DNA of 64,000 nt from Marinifilum sp. N1E240 (GCF_009295825.1 NZ_WHKF01000003.1:124001-188000); one strand, 5' to 3'; numbered from the stretch's first letter, positions 52,653-61,964 are shown. A program made the numbers and translations. Notes: generated by a model from the letters alone, not told the origin.

Positions 52653-53171
52653 TTACAATACTTTCCAAAATACCCAATTCTCATACTTACTATCGCCCAT
52701 TTCGAAGAAGCATTTCCCTTTCATTAGATAATTTTGGCGATAGTAAAAGTCAATTGCCTGTCTGTTCTCGTGATAAGCTGTTAACCAAATACCAGAATAT
52801 CCAGATTTTTTTATTTCTTTTTCTGCATGCAATAAAAGTTCTCTTCCAATTCCCCTACCATGAAAATGCTGAGACAAATAGAGTACCGACAATTCGGGTT
52901 CTTTTATTTTATTTACTGGGCAAGAGGTATCAAAATCCAACTGATAGCAGGCAATAATCCTTCCCTCCTTCTCAGCTAAAAACAATTGCTTTTTAGAATT
53001 TATAATTATAGTCTCTGTTTTCTCTTTGGTAATTTCGGTATTGAGATATTCGGCATATTCGGGCTCGATGCCATCGGTAGCATATGTGTGAAGCCAAACC
53101 TGAATTTTCAACATGGCAATATTGCATGCATCTTCAAGTTTGGCTTTACGAATGATAATATTTTTATCCAT
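52653..53171 (-). CDS. GNAT N-acetyltransferase
   Basis: A 172-residue enzyme with acetyl-CoA loop SQHFHGRGIGRELLLH near residue 102 and the late motif ENRQAIDFYYRQNYL. The substrate is unknown. It starts 8 bases after the ATP-grasp stop, so both genes form one minus-strand operon. Such a pairing may modify the product of the ATP-grasp ligase, an inference from position alone. Confidence 0.88.
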   Translation of the reverse strand: MDKNIIIRKAKLEDACNIAMLKIQVWLHTYATDGIEPEYAEYLNTEITKEKTETIIINSKKQLFLAEKEGRIIACYQLDFDTSCPVNKIKEPELSVLYLSQHFHGRGIGRELLLHAEKEIKKSGYSGIWLTAYHENRQAIDFYYRQNYLMKGKCFFEMGDSKYENWVFWKVL

Positions 53172-53179
53172 TACTGGTA

Positions 53180-54343
53180 TTAGTTTTTCTCAACAAATCC
53201 CCTTAAATCAGAAGTCAAAATCTCCTCAATTTCAGCAAATTGATCTTTTGGTGTTTGAGTATAAAGCATCCCAAAAATAGAGTACATTTTATAATCTACC
53301 TTTCTTAATTCCAAAGGCTTTACAAATTTATTCAAAAGTGCATCGTAATCAAATTTTGCAATTTCCTTGGATGGAACACCTGTTGAATTGTCTAATATTA
53401 CCAATGAGTAGAAATCATCGTCCATTTCCTCCAATATCTTGTTCCAATCAGGTTTGATATTATTCAAAAAACAGTGGTAAGGGTTCAGTTTAGTTGCATA
53501 ATGAGTAAGATCAGCTGTGGTACACCAACCCCCAAAACGCATTGGGTTCACCTCAATAGGAATCAGTACTCCATTTTTATCAACACGTACCTCAACATGC
53601 ACTGGAAAATTTCTCAAATTAGCTCTATCACCTAATTCTTTAACAAAATCTAAAAACTGTGGTAAGTAGGTTTTAATGGTGTCCTTCGAAGTATAGTAAA
53701 CACGATCACTTACATCGGTTTCCGAAGAAAAAAGGTGCTTTGAAATTCCCAAAATAGTTGCCTCTCCGACCTCATCGAAATAAGCATCGAAAGCGAACTC
53801 CTCTCCTTCAATTATTTCCTCAATCAAAAAGCTCGATGCATTAACCACTTCAATAGGAAACAAACATTTTGCTTCGGTAAATTCATCACGGATCAATTGT
53901 TTTACTCTATCCCAATCGTTGTGACTTAAAACCTTATGAACACCCAAACTTAAAAAGCCAACCGCAGGCTTAATGATAAAAGGCATTGGCAATTCTTCCA
54001 GCTTGATCTCATCAATCTCGCTTAAACTTACCTCACGAAAAAAGAAGTTAGGATAGATTTGCTGGATCAGCTTTCTGAATTCAACTTTATTCTTAAAAAC
54101 ATTGATGTACTCAGGGAGTTTGGTAAATCCCAAATGGTTCACCACCCAATTTATTGAATTCTCTGAATTGGTATACAAACGACTGTTTGGATCATTACGA
54201 AAATTCTCGATCACCTCTTCGGGCTGAATTAGTGATAGCTCTCCTTTTTCCGTAATATTTCCGGTATCCAAAGCAGGAAAATCGTACTTTACAATGGTTT
54301 CTTTTAAGAAATTTGAAACATATGGTTTGTCCAATAAAATCAT
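53180..54343 (-). CDS. ATP-grasp domain protein
   Basis: A 387-residue ATP-grasp ligase-like protein. Residues 1-95 form a preceding domain, followed by the ATP-grasp core: nucleotide binding near PFIIKPAVGFLSLGVHKV, LIEEIIEGEEFAFDAYF and the metal/ATP segment PIEVNPMRFGGW. Family members join a carboxylate to an amine or thiol. Its product cannot be named, and no dedicated peptide or pathway partner is adjacent except the GNAT gene. A consensus promoter lies 29 bases upstream. Confidence 0.83.
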   Translation of the reverse strand: MILLDKPYVSNFLKETIVKYDFPALDTGNITEKGELSLIQPEEVIENFRNDPNSRLYTNSENSINWVVNHLGFTKLPEYINVFKNKVEFRKLIQQIYPNFFFREVSLSEIDEIKLEELPMPFIIKPAVGFLSLGVHKVLSHNDWDRVKQLIRDEFTEAKCLFPIEVVNASSFLIEEIIEGEEFAFDAYFDEVGEATILGISKHLFSSETDVSDRVYYTSKDTIKTYLPQFLDFVKELGDRANLRNFPVHVEVRVDKNGVLIPIEVNPMRFGGWCTTADLTHYATKLNPYHCFLNNIKPDWNKILEEMDDDFYSLVILDNSTGVPSKEIAKFDYDALLNKFVKPLELRKVDYKMYSIFGMLYTQTPKDQFAEIEEILTSDLRGFVEKN

Positions 54344-54372
54344 TTAGTGCAATGTTAGTTGTGAATTTGTGA

Positions 54373-54402
54373 CAAATCTACAAAGAAAGCTCAAAACTTC
54401 AA
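54373..54402 (-). promoter_or_regulatory. Promoter of ATP-grasp/GNAT operon (TTG-N19-TAGATTTG)
   Basis: On the minus strand TTG (complement of 54400-54402) and TAGATTTG (complement of 54373-54380) are separated by 19 bases, close to the ideal spacing. Confidence 0.65.
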
Positions 54403-54507
54403 TTTTCAAAATTGTACCAAATTTTTCAGATTTTATAAAATCAAATACAGCTTATTAATAATGATTTCTTAAATTTCAACATCGAAAAACCTTAGAAAAA
54501 CCAAGCG

Positions 54508-55449
54508 ATGAAAGAGAAAATACTAGTTAGCTATTCTGTTCCTAAAGAAGGACTTGTTGAATTAAATAAGCATTTCGAATTGATTTATCCCGTGAAGGAA
54601 TTTTTTACAAATGATGAATTAATTGCTCTTGTTCCTGACTGTGTAGCTCTTTTGTCAATTTTTAATCGCGAAGTACCTAAAAAATTAATATCAGCTGGGA
54701 AAAATCTTAAGATGATTAGCAATTACGGTGTAGGCTTCAACAATATAGATATCGCAACTGCAAATCAGCAGAATATTTTAGTTTGTAATACACCTGATGC
54801 GGTATGTGAACCAACTGCCGAATTGTGTTTAGCATTAATGCTTTCATTAGGTAGAAGAGTTGCCGAGTGTCATCATGCTTTAATAAGCAATCCTGATTTT
54901 GAATGGGGTGTGATGAAAAATTTAGGCAATACCTTAAAAGGGAAAACTCTGGGAATTGTGGGAATGGGCAAAATTGGTAAATCTATCGCCCAAAAAGCTG
55001 AAGTTTTTGGCATGAAAATCCTTTATCACAACCGTAAACCCAAACTTGAATCCAAATATAAATATGCAGGTTTTGAGGAGTTACTATCTAAATCTGATCT
55101 TGTTTCCTTAAATTGTCCATTTACAGAACAAACCCATCATCTTATTGGTGTAAAAGAATTAAAGCTTATGAAAAACTCGGCTTTTCTAATCAATACCGCA
55201 AGAGGACCTGTTGTTGACGAACAAGCTCTGGTTGATGCACTCAAATCAAATACAATTGCAGGAGCAGCTTTGGATGTTTTCGAAAATGAACCAAAAATTC
55301 ATCCTGAATTGTTAAAAATGAATAATGCTGTTCTGGTTCCTCATATTGGAACAGCTACAATAGAAACAAGGATTGAAATGGCTTGTGAAGCCAGTGAGAA
55401 CATTATCTCTTATTTGATCCATAATAAAGAAAAGAATAGAGTAAATTAG
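54508..55449 (+). CDS. D-isomer-specific 2-hydroxyacid dehydrogenase
   Basis: A 313-residue NAD(P)-dependent enzyme. The Rossmann motif is GIVGMGKIGKSIA near residue 152. The catalytic Arg is in NTARGPVVDE, Glu in DVFENEP and His in VPHIGTATIETR. It may be a glyoxylate/hydroxypyruvate reductase or a related enzyme; the substrate cannot be fixed from sequence. coaX follows 24 bases later on the same strand, so the two may share a transcript. Confidence 0.9.
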   Translation: MKEKILVSYSVPKEGLVELNKHFELIYPVKEFFTNDELIALVPDCVALLSIFNREVPKKLISAGKNLKMISNYGVGFNNIDIATANQQNILVCNTPDAVCEPTAELCLALMLSLGRRVAECHHALISNPDFEWGVMKNLGNTLKGKTLGIVGMGKIGKSIAQKAEVFGMKILYHNRKPKLESKYKYAGFEELLSKSDLVSLNCPFTEQTHHLIGVKELKLMKNSAFLINTARGPVVDEQALVDALKSNTIAGAALDVFENEPKIHPELLKMNNAVLVPHIGTATIETRIEMACEASENIISYLIHNKEKNRVN

Positions 55450-55473
55450 ATCGAATAAATCATTCATAATTGT

Positions 55474-56241
55474 ATGTTATTAGCCATTGATATAGGAAAC
55501 TCGAATGTTGTTTGCGGATTATCAGAAAACAACCATTGGACCGAACAGTTCAGAATTCACACTGTTGCCAATAAAACTGCCGATGAATACGAAGTTATTT
55601 ACAGAACACTCCTTTCAAGCAGAAATGTAGACTTGAATCAAATAGACCGAATTGTTGTAAGCAGTGTGGTTCCTTCGCTGATATCACCAATACAAGAAAT
55701 GATTAAAAAGCTATTTGGTCAGGAAGCTTTAATTTTAGGTCCGGAAATGTATCCTCATCTCGATATAGGCATTCAAAATCCATACGAAATTGGAACCGAT
55801 TTGGTCGCCAATGCAGTTGCGGCTTACAGCAAATACCAGGGCAACTGTATTGTTGTTGATTTTGGTACAGCACTCACTTTTACTGCCATAAAAGCTGATG
55901 GCAATCTCTTAGGTGTAAGCATTGCTCCTGGATTAAAAACAGCTATGTCTTCTCTCTCTCAAAAAACTGCCAAACTGCCTAATGTTGACATTGCTGTTCC
56001 TCCTTCATGCATCGGTAAAAACACAACTCATGCCTTACAAGCTGGAATTGTAATGGGTTACAAAGGATTGGTGCAATATCTTTTAGAAGAGATTTGTAAA
56101 GAATTGGATGGTAAAACAACAATTATCGCAACAGGTGGTTTATCACAAGTCATGAGCTCAATTATCGATAAATTTGATCATCACGAACCGATGCTAACAC
56201 TTGATGGATTAAAGATTATAGGAAATAAATTTCACAAATAA
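55474..56241 (+). CDS. coaX: Type III pantothenate kinase
   Basis: A 255-residue ASKHA-fold kinase catalysing the first step of CoA synthesis. The phosphate motif is AIDIGNSNVVCGL at the start, GTDLVANAVAAY near residue 110 is the pantothenate/K+ region, and VVDFGTALTFTAI holds the second phosphate motif. Type III kinases are not inhibited by CoA. It overlaps the CYTH gene by 1 base (TAATG). Confidence 0.95.
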   Translation: MLLAIDIGNSNVVCGLSENNHWTEQFRIHTVANKTADEYEVIYRTLLSSRNVDLNQIDRIVVSSVVPSLISPIQEMIKKLFGQEALILGPEMYPHLDIGIQNPYEIGTDLVANAVAAYSKYQGNCIVVDFGTALTFTAIKADGNLLGVSIAPGLKTAMSSLSQKTAKLPNVDIAVPPSCIGKNTTHALQAGIVMGYKGLVQYLLEEICKELDGKTTIIATGGLSQVMSSIIDKFDHHEPMLTLDGLKIIGNKFHK

Positions 56242-56699
56242 TGGGAGTAGAAATAGAACGAAAATATCTGGTAAAAAAAGAGAAGTTGAACTTACCGGAA
56301 CAGGGTAAAAAGTTAGTTCAGGGATATTTGTGGAGCGATCCTAACAAAAGCCTTCGTATTCGAATTGCAGACACCCAAGCATTCCTTACCATTAAAAGTG
56401 GAAATGATATTTTAAAACGAGCCGAATTCGAGTATGAAATTCCTTTGTATGATGCTAAAGAATTACTCCAAATGTGCGATGCTAAAATTGAAAAATCACG
56501 TTACCTGATTCCCCAAGACAATCTTACCTGGGAAATTGATGTTTTCGATGGAGCAAACAGAGGACTAATTGTGGCTGAAGTGGAACTCTCTAATGAAAAT
56601 GAAGAAATCAATCTACCCAACTGGATTGACAAAGAAGTTAGCCAGGATTCTCGTTACTTGAATGTTTCTTTAATTAAAAATCCTTTCACTAAATGGTGA
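56241..56699 (+). CDS. CYTH-domain phosphohydrolase
   Basis: A 152-residue CYTH (CyaB/thiamine triphosphatase) protein with the diagnostic start VEIERKYLV, a Lys/Arg-rich strand SLRIRIADTQAFLTIKS and the acidic EVELSNENEE. Bacterial members often act as inorganic triphosphatases. It follows coaX with a 1-base overlap and ends 30 bases inside the 3' end of the converging GH3 fusion gene. Confidence 0.92.
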   Translation: MGVEIERKYLVKKEKLNLPEQGKKLVQGYLWSDPNKSLRIRIADTQAFLTIKSGNDILKRAEFEYEIPLYDAKELLQMCDAKIEKSRYLIPQDNLTWEIDVFDGANRGLIVAEVELSNENEEINLPNWIDKEVSQDSRYLNVSLIKNPFTKW

Positions 56700-59600
56700 T
56701 ACACTCAAATCGGTAAAATCTAAAGATTTTGTTGGCTGGGGCAATATTGACTTGTAAATGCACTCTTGAATTTTAGTTCGAACATCCATTTTCATCAATT
56801 TGGTATTCGACTCATCGGGGCAAATTCTATTCGATAAAAAGATGTAAACCAAATCATACTTTGGATCTACCCAAACCATAGTTCCGGTAAAACCAGTATG
56901 CCCATAACTCGATGGAGATGCTTCCTTGCAGGTGGGTCCTCCTTCTTCTTCAGGATCTAAAAATGGTTTATCAAAACCAATTCCTCTTCGGTTTTCTCCA
57001 TCAGGAAATGCACGAGAAGTAAATTTCTTTATGGTTTCCTCACTTATATACGTTTCTCCACCATAACTTCCATTCTGCAAATACATTTGAATTAATTTCG
57101 CAAGATCGCCCGCATTACCAAATAATCCTGCATGACCAGATACTCCACCCAACATTGCCGATGTAGGATCGTGAACGTATCCTTTCACCCATTGTTTCCT
57201 AAAAAACTTATCATTTTGTGTTGGCACAATTCTCTCCAAGCTAAATCTTTTCTTAGGATGATATCCCAAACTTCCTGCACCCAACATTCTGTAAAAATGC
57301 CTGCTTGTAAACTGATCCAAACTCTCATTAGAAGTTTCCTTTATCATTTCTCCCATCATGATAAAGCCTAAATCACTATATTTATACCCATTCTCTTCAC
57401 GAAAATCCGAATCCAATATGTGTTGAATAATGGTATCCTTATAGTTCTTATGAATGAAGTACTTCTTTGCAATCTCAACCGAAAATTCCTCAGATTTTAC
57501 ATTGGAAAATATGCCTTTCTTAAATTTGTAATTTCTATCAATATAGAGACCATTTGCCACTTTCATACTGTAACGTCGGGAGTATCTTCTCCTAAAAAGC
57601 TGACCGTCAAAACTCGCAGAATCTACAGTTTCCCAATGGAAAGGTTTCCAACTTAACAGACGAGCTTCATGAGCTAAAATTTTCCTTAATATCAGGGTAT
57701 CCTTATTCGTATTCTTCGCCTTGGTAAAATACTCGCCTAAATTTTTATCGATATCAATCCATCCTTCATCACTCAATTGCATCAAACTAGGTAGAGTAGC
57801 TGTTATTTTGGTGAGTGAAGCCAAATCATAAATATCCGGGTTTCTTACCTCAATCTTTTTGGCATAAGTATGGTGTCCGTATGATTTATTAAAAACGATT
57901 TTTCCTTTAGATGATACCAAAACCTGAGCTCCTGGTGTAGCTTTCTTTTTAATCGCATCTTTCACTATGGAATCAATCACATTCAATTTCAAAGTACTCA
58001 AGCCAACTTGTTCTGGCAATGCATATCCCAAACGATTTCGTGTACTCGGATATCCTGTTCCTACAGGAAACTTCTCGTTTATACTTACAGGCAGTTTTCC
58101 TTTGGCAGCTAATCCTCCAAAAATAATTTGCGCCGAAGCCATTTGTGCCTCTCTCGAGTCCTGATAGGAAATTACAATTCCCTCCAAATTATCCAGATCT
58201 TTATACAAATCCAAAGCATAAGGGTTGGCAAACAAATCAAAAATTACTTTTTTTTCTTTCGAGATATTGGATAAAAAATCTACAGTCTGACTAGTAACTC
58301 CAAATTTACGTGTAGCTCTCATATCGCTATCATGCTTGCTCACGATAATCAAATTGTACTTGTCCAATTTCTTCTGAAGCTTTTGATATTCTTCCTTAGA
58401 AGCACTCTTATCAATCTGATAAAAATCCATATCCGTATAGCGCCCTAAATATTCCTGAAATCTGTTACGAATAGATGCTCCCATAGCAACAGCAGCTATT
58501 TTAAGAGTATCCAAACGTTTTAATGGAAGTAGTTTATTTTCATTATTAACTATTGTTATGGCTTCCTCTGTCAGTTTTCTACATAAAATAAAACCCTCTT
58601 GCGTATTTAAACCTGACCAAAGTCTATTCATATCAACTGGCTTATACTGATTCAAACCAAGCCAATATTTAGCTTTTAATATTTTCTTACATTTTTGATT
58701 GATTTCGTCCCATGACAATTCACCTCTACCTATTGCCAATTTAATCTCATCCAAAGCAATTGCAACATCTTCGGTAAATAACAAAACGTCATTCCCTGCA
58801 ATTAAGGCTTTAGCATCAACCACTCCTTTCGCATAAAATTTCCGAATGCCTTTCATGTTTAATGCATCAGTAAATACCAATCCATTAAAACCAAACTCCT
58901 CTTTAAGAACACCTGTAACAATTGGTTTCGATAAAGTTGCTACATGCTGCTCCCTATCCAAGGCAGGCACATTTAAATGAGATACCATAATCCCACCAAT
59001 TCCCTGTTCAATTATTTTTTTAAATGGATACAACTCTATCGAATCTAAACGCAATCTGGAATGATTCACTATTGGCAAATCGTAATGAGAATCGGTATCC
59101 GTATCCCCATGACCAGGAAAATGCTTTCCTACTGGAATTATACCTGCATGTTGCATTCCCATTGCAAAAGCATATGATTTATTGGTAACATTGTATCTAT
59201 CTTCACCAAAAGATCGACTGCTAATTACAGGATTGGCCGGATTGTTATTTACATCCATAACTGGAGAAAAATTAACATGAACTCCCAAACGCATGCATTC
59301 AGCACCAATCTGTTCGCCTAATTGATAAATCAGATCATTATCCTGAACTGCACCAAGCATCAGCTGACGCGGATAACTAATGGTTTGTTTCAATCGCATG
59401 CCCAAACCATTTTCAGCATCCATACCAATCCACATTGGAGTTTTCGACAAACTTTGATACCAATTGCTCAATTCTGCCTGCCTTCTAGGCTCTCCACTAA
59501 AAAATATGATTCCTCCTATTTGGTACTTGTTGACGAGGTTTGCTACTCGCTCTGAATCCTTTTTATTATTGTTGGAATAAGCCGCAATCATAAACAGTTG

Positions 59601-59780
59601 TGATATTCGCTCATCTTCGCTCATTGCCGAAAATACAGAATCAGCCCAAACATTTGATTTATTCAACTGATCAACAAACTGATACTGATCTTGAACGTAA
59701 TTTTGAGCACTTGCATTTACAACAAGAACAACAGCTAAAATAAATAACAGAATCCTTTTCGGAGTATATATATCAATCAT
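56670..59780 (-). CDS. NagZ-like GH3 glycosidase fused to serine beta-lactamase-like domain
   Basis: A 1036-residue exported protein with a signal peptide ending SAQ. Residues 40-400 are GH3 with the NagZ motif GKHFPGHGDTDTDSHYDLP near residue 219, whose Asp-His pair serves catalysis. A C-terminal GH3-type domain (about 410-600) follows. Residues 620-1030 are a class C beta-lactamase-like domain with SLTK (Ser-x-x-Lys), YSD and HTGFTG. The combination suggests cleavage of GlcNAc from peptidoglycan plus a second hydrolase or binding role, probably in the periplasm. Such fusions are known in Bacteroidota. Confidence 0.92.
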   Translation of the reverse strand: MIDIYTPKRILLFILAVVLVVNASAQNYVQDQYQFVDQLNKSNVWADSVFSAMSEDERISQLFMIAAYSNNNKKDSERVANLVNKYQIGGIIFFSGEPRRQAELSNWYQSLSKTPMWIGMDAENGLGMRLKQTISYPRQLMLGAVQDNDLIYQLGEQIGAECMRLGVHVNFSPVMDVNNNPANPVISSRSFGEDRYNVTNKSYAFAMGMQHAGIIPVGKHFPGHGDTDTDSHYDLPIVNHSRLRLDSIELYPFKKIIEQGIGGIMVSHLNVPALDREQHVATLSKPIVTGVLKEEFGFNGLVFTDALNMKGIRKFYAKGVVDAKALIAGNDVLLFTEDVAIALDEIKLAIGRGELSWDEINQKCKKILKAKYWLGLNQYKPVDMNRLWSGLNTQEGFILCRKLTEEAITIVNNENKLLPLKRLDTLKIAAVAMGASIRNRFQEYLGRYTDMDFYQIDKSASKEEYQKLQKKLDKYNLIIVSKHDSDMRATRKFGVTSQTVDFLSNISKEKKVIFDLFANPYALDLYKDLDNLEGIVISYQDSREAQMASAQIIFGGLAAKGKLPVSINEKFPVGTGYPSTRNRLGYALPEQVGLSTLKLNVIDSIVKDAIKKKATPGAQVLVSSKGKIVFNKSYGHHTYAKKIEVRNPDIYDLASLTKITATLPSLMQLSDEGWIDIDKNLGEYFTKAKNTNKDTLILRKILAHEARLLSWKPFHWETVDSASFDGQLFRRRYSRRYSMKVANGLYIDRNYKFKKGIFSNVKSEEFSVEIAKKYFIHKNYKDTIIQHILDSDFREENGYKYSDLGFIMMGEMIKETSNESLDQFTSRHFYRMLGAGSLGYHPKKRFSLERIVPTQNDKFFRKQWVKGYVHDPTSAMLGGVSGHAGLFGNAGDLAKLIQMYLQNGSYGGETYISEETIKKFTSRAFPDGENRRGIGFDKPFLDPEEEGGPTCKEASPSSYGHTGFTGTMVWVDPKYDLVYIFLSNRICPDESNTKLMKMDVRTKIQECIYKSILPQPTKSLDFTDLSVSPFSERIFN

Positions 59781-59817
59781 GAAAAATTCTCTTAAACCTA
59801 ATAATACCGCGGTATAA

Positions 59818-59825
59818 CAAAATTA
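59818..59825 (-). promoter_or_regulatory. -7 box TAATTTTG of the GH3 fusion gene
   Basis: The complement of 59818-59825 reads TAATTTTG, 37 bases before the ATG. No -33 match was seen at the expected distance. Confidence 0.45.
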
Positions 59826-59931
59826 TAAATACCCTTTTAATAAAGAGAATGATTCATCATTAAAATTATTGGATTGATAAATTATTATAGGAAAGAAATT
59901 TGATTTTGCTGGCAAAAATAGAATGCAAAAG

Positions 59932-59951
59932 AAAAAGGGGCACTGCCCCTT
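59932..59951 (-). terminator. Orphan terminator-like hairpin
   Basis: AAGGGGC (59935-59941) pairs with GCCCCTT (59945-59951) around ACT; on the minus strand it is followed by TTTTTCTTTTG. No recognised minus-strand gene ends here. Confidence 0.7.
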
Positions 59952-60165
59952 CTCAATTACTTACAACTAAAACCATATTTAAAACTTGACATTGGATCGA
60001 ATCAAGCTGAATATGCGAACTAAACATCATTTTTAATCGGTCTTATCATCCGACTTCAATAGTAAATGTATTCCAAGAATAATAGATAAACAAGTGTCAA
60101 GTTTGCCAAGTTTATTTAATTGAACGTAATATTACAATTAACTTTTAAAACAATTCTAATAACAC

Positions 60166-60191
60166 CTCCCGAATCACTACTTATTCGGGAG
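60166..60191. other. Isolated hairpin
   Basis: CTCCCGAAT (60166-60174) pairs exactly with ATTCGGGAG (60183-60191) around an eight-base loop, with only TTT following. Its role is unknown. Confidence 0.6.
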
Positions 60192-60208
60192 TTTCACCAC
60201 GTTTCAAT

Positions 60209-60238
60209 TTTGATTTTAGTGAATAATTTCTTACTTTG
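60209..60238 (+). promoter_or_regulatory. Likely promoter of the 177-residue secreted protein gene
   Basis: TTTG at 60209-60212, spacer of 18, TTACTTTG at 60231-60238, one mismatch to TAnnTTTG. The ATG lies 29 bases further. Confidence 0.5.
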
Positions 60239-60267
60239 AATCATCACCCAATATTAAATATCTGCTT

Positions 60268-60801
60268 ATGAAAAAGTCAATTCTACTTATCCACCTACTG
60301 GTTTTCAGCATGATTCTTTCAAGCCAAATTAAAGAGAGTATTCAAATCGACATAGATCCTCAAGCCAATATTAGTGCTTCTATCTCTCTTCCTCAAGATC
60401 TGGTTCAATTCAACAGAATCGATGATTGGTTAGCTTCCAACAATGAGATAAACCTTGATTTTATTAATCATACAAGTAACAAGATTTTGATAAAAAGACA
60501 AACCGTTATCAACCTTAGTAAAGCAGAATCAGTATTTAAAACCAAAATGTTTTACTCTTTACATATCCAGAATGAAAAAGATAAAATCCTAATCGAAATT
60601 AAAGATATTTATTACGAATCCTACCCAGAATATGGCAAACAGGGCACGCCTTCAATTATCACCTATCCTTCGGACTGGTATTCAAAAAAGAAGTTGTACA
60701 AAAAATCAGGTAAAGAGCGTTGGTTAAATGCAATTGTGAAACAAAATACAATCGATAAAAGCAGTGAAATTCTCAACGAAGCTCTTGCATTTATTTACTA
60801 A
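60268..60801 (+). CDS. Secreted protein of unknown function
   Basis: A 177-residue protein with a signal peptide (KKSILLIHLLVFSMILSS). The mature part has the alpha/beta pattern VINLSKAESVFKTKMFYSLHIQ followed by ILIEIKDIYYESYPEYG, faintly like DUF4468 proteins, but I cannot assign it. It would be periplasmic. Its stop overlaps the stop region of the converging cysteine desulfurase gene by 4 bases. Confidence 0.65.
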   Translation: MKKSILLIHLLVFSMILSSQIKESIQIDIDPQANISASISLPQDLVQFNRIDDWLASNNEINLDFINHTSNKILIKRQTVINLSKAESVFKTKMFYSLHIQNEKDKILIEIKDIYYESYPEYGKQGTPSIITYPSDWYSKKKLYKKSGKERWLNAIVKQNTIDKSSEILNEALAFIY

Positions 60802-61949
60802 TTATTGCACTTACAATTGGATTCTTTAGTCCTTAATAAATTAACTGCCGTGATAATCTCGTTTATTGCGGCATCTATTTCGTCGGTTGTCGTATATTTT
60901 CCAACTGACAATCTCAAGGTTCCCATTGCATATTCAACAGGTATTTTCATTGCTGCTAAAGTAGCTGAAACTTTTACCGAATCGGTATGACATGCTGCTC
61001 CTGCTGATGCGGCAATATTTTTCATTTTTGCCAATATATCTCCAGCACTCAAATTTTTAAATGAGACACTTAATGTATTTGGCAAGCAAAACTCCTTATT
61101 TCCATTAAAACGAAGATCTCCTAAATGTTCTATGCCCGATTTTAGTTGTTGAATCAATTCTCTCTCTTTTTTAATTCTCTTGTCAGGCTCTTGCATAGCC
61201 AATTCTGCAGCACTCCCTAATCCGGCAATTTCCAGAATATTTTCAGTTCCTGCTCTTCTGTTTGATTCATGATCGGCACCATGAATTAGTTTTTGCAATT
61301 GAATTCCTTCCCGGATATACAAAACACCAATTCCCTTAGGTCCATAAAACTTATGCCCTGCAACTGTTAACAAATCAACTCCTAAAGCTTTAACATCAAC
61401 GGGTACTTTCCCAACTGCTTGTGCACAATCCGAGTGCAATACAATTCCTTTTTCTTTAGCTATTGAGGATATTTCAGCTATTGGTTGCAGAGTTCCAACT
61501 TCGTTATTGGCATACATTACCGATATCAATATGGTTTCTGATCGAATAGCATTCCTCACATCTTCAATTCTCACTCGCCCAGTTTCATCAACAGGTAAGT
61601 ACGTGATCTCAAACCCCTGAGATTCTACAAACTTACAAACTTCAATAATAGCTGGGTGCTCAATTTGGGTAGTTATGATGTGATTTCCCTTATCGCGATT
61701 AGCAAATGCATATCCTTTTAAGGCATAATTATTAGATTCGCTACCGCCGCTTGTAAATACAATTTCGCTAGAATCACAATTTAACAATTTGGCAAGTTTA
61801 CTTCGAGAGGTCTCAACGGCACTTTTTGTTTTCTGTCCAAACCAATGTGAACTTGACGGATTCCCAAAAAACTCGCTTAAGTAAGGTTTCATTGCCTCTG
61901 CAACCTCAGGAGCTACAGGTGTTGTTGCATTATAATCAAGATAAATCAT
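60798..61949 (-). CDS. Cysteine desulfurase family protein (selenocysteine-lyase-like)
   Basis: A 383-residue PLP enzyme of the NifS/IscS group. The PLP lysine is in VAGHKFYGPKG, the His in HSDCAQAVGK, and the active-site cysteine loop reads SAGAACHTD, with the following LRLSVGKYTT. That loop is closer to animal selenocysteine lyase (SVGAACHSD) than to the SGSACTS of IscS. It may release sulfur or selenium from the amino acid. No isc or suf genes surround it; the OmpA gene ends 15 bases upstream on the same strand. Confidence 0.9.
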   Translation of the reverse strand: MIYLDYNATTPVAPEVAEAMKPYLSEFFGNPSSSHWFGQKTKSAVETSRSKLAKLLNCDSSEIVFTSGGSESNNYALKGYAFANRDKGNHIITTQIEHPAIIEVCKFVESQGFEITYLPVDETGRVRIEDVRNAIRSETILISVMYANNEVGTLQPIAEISSIAKEKGIVLHSDCAQAVGKVPVDVKALGVDLLTVAGHKFYGPKGIGVLYIREGIQLQKLIHGADHESNRRAGTENILEIAGLGSAAELAMQEPDKRIKKERELIQQLKSGIEHLGDLRFNGNKEFCLPNTLSVSFKNLSAGDILAKMKNIAASAGAACHTDSVKVSATLAAMKIPVEYAMGTLRLSVGKYTTTDEIDAAINEIITAVNLLRTKESNCKCNN

Positions 61950-61964
61950 TTATATAGTATTAAG

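Larger units (their letters stand above)
59781..60267. other. Intergenic region with two unassigned hairpins
   Basis: A gap of 487 bases. Besides the promoter boxes at each end it holds a strong minus-strand terminator-like hairpin (59932-59951) and a GC-rich stem (60166-60191), with no gene recognised between them. Confidence 0.6.
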
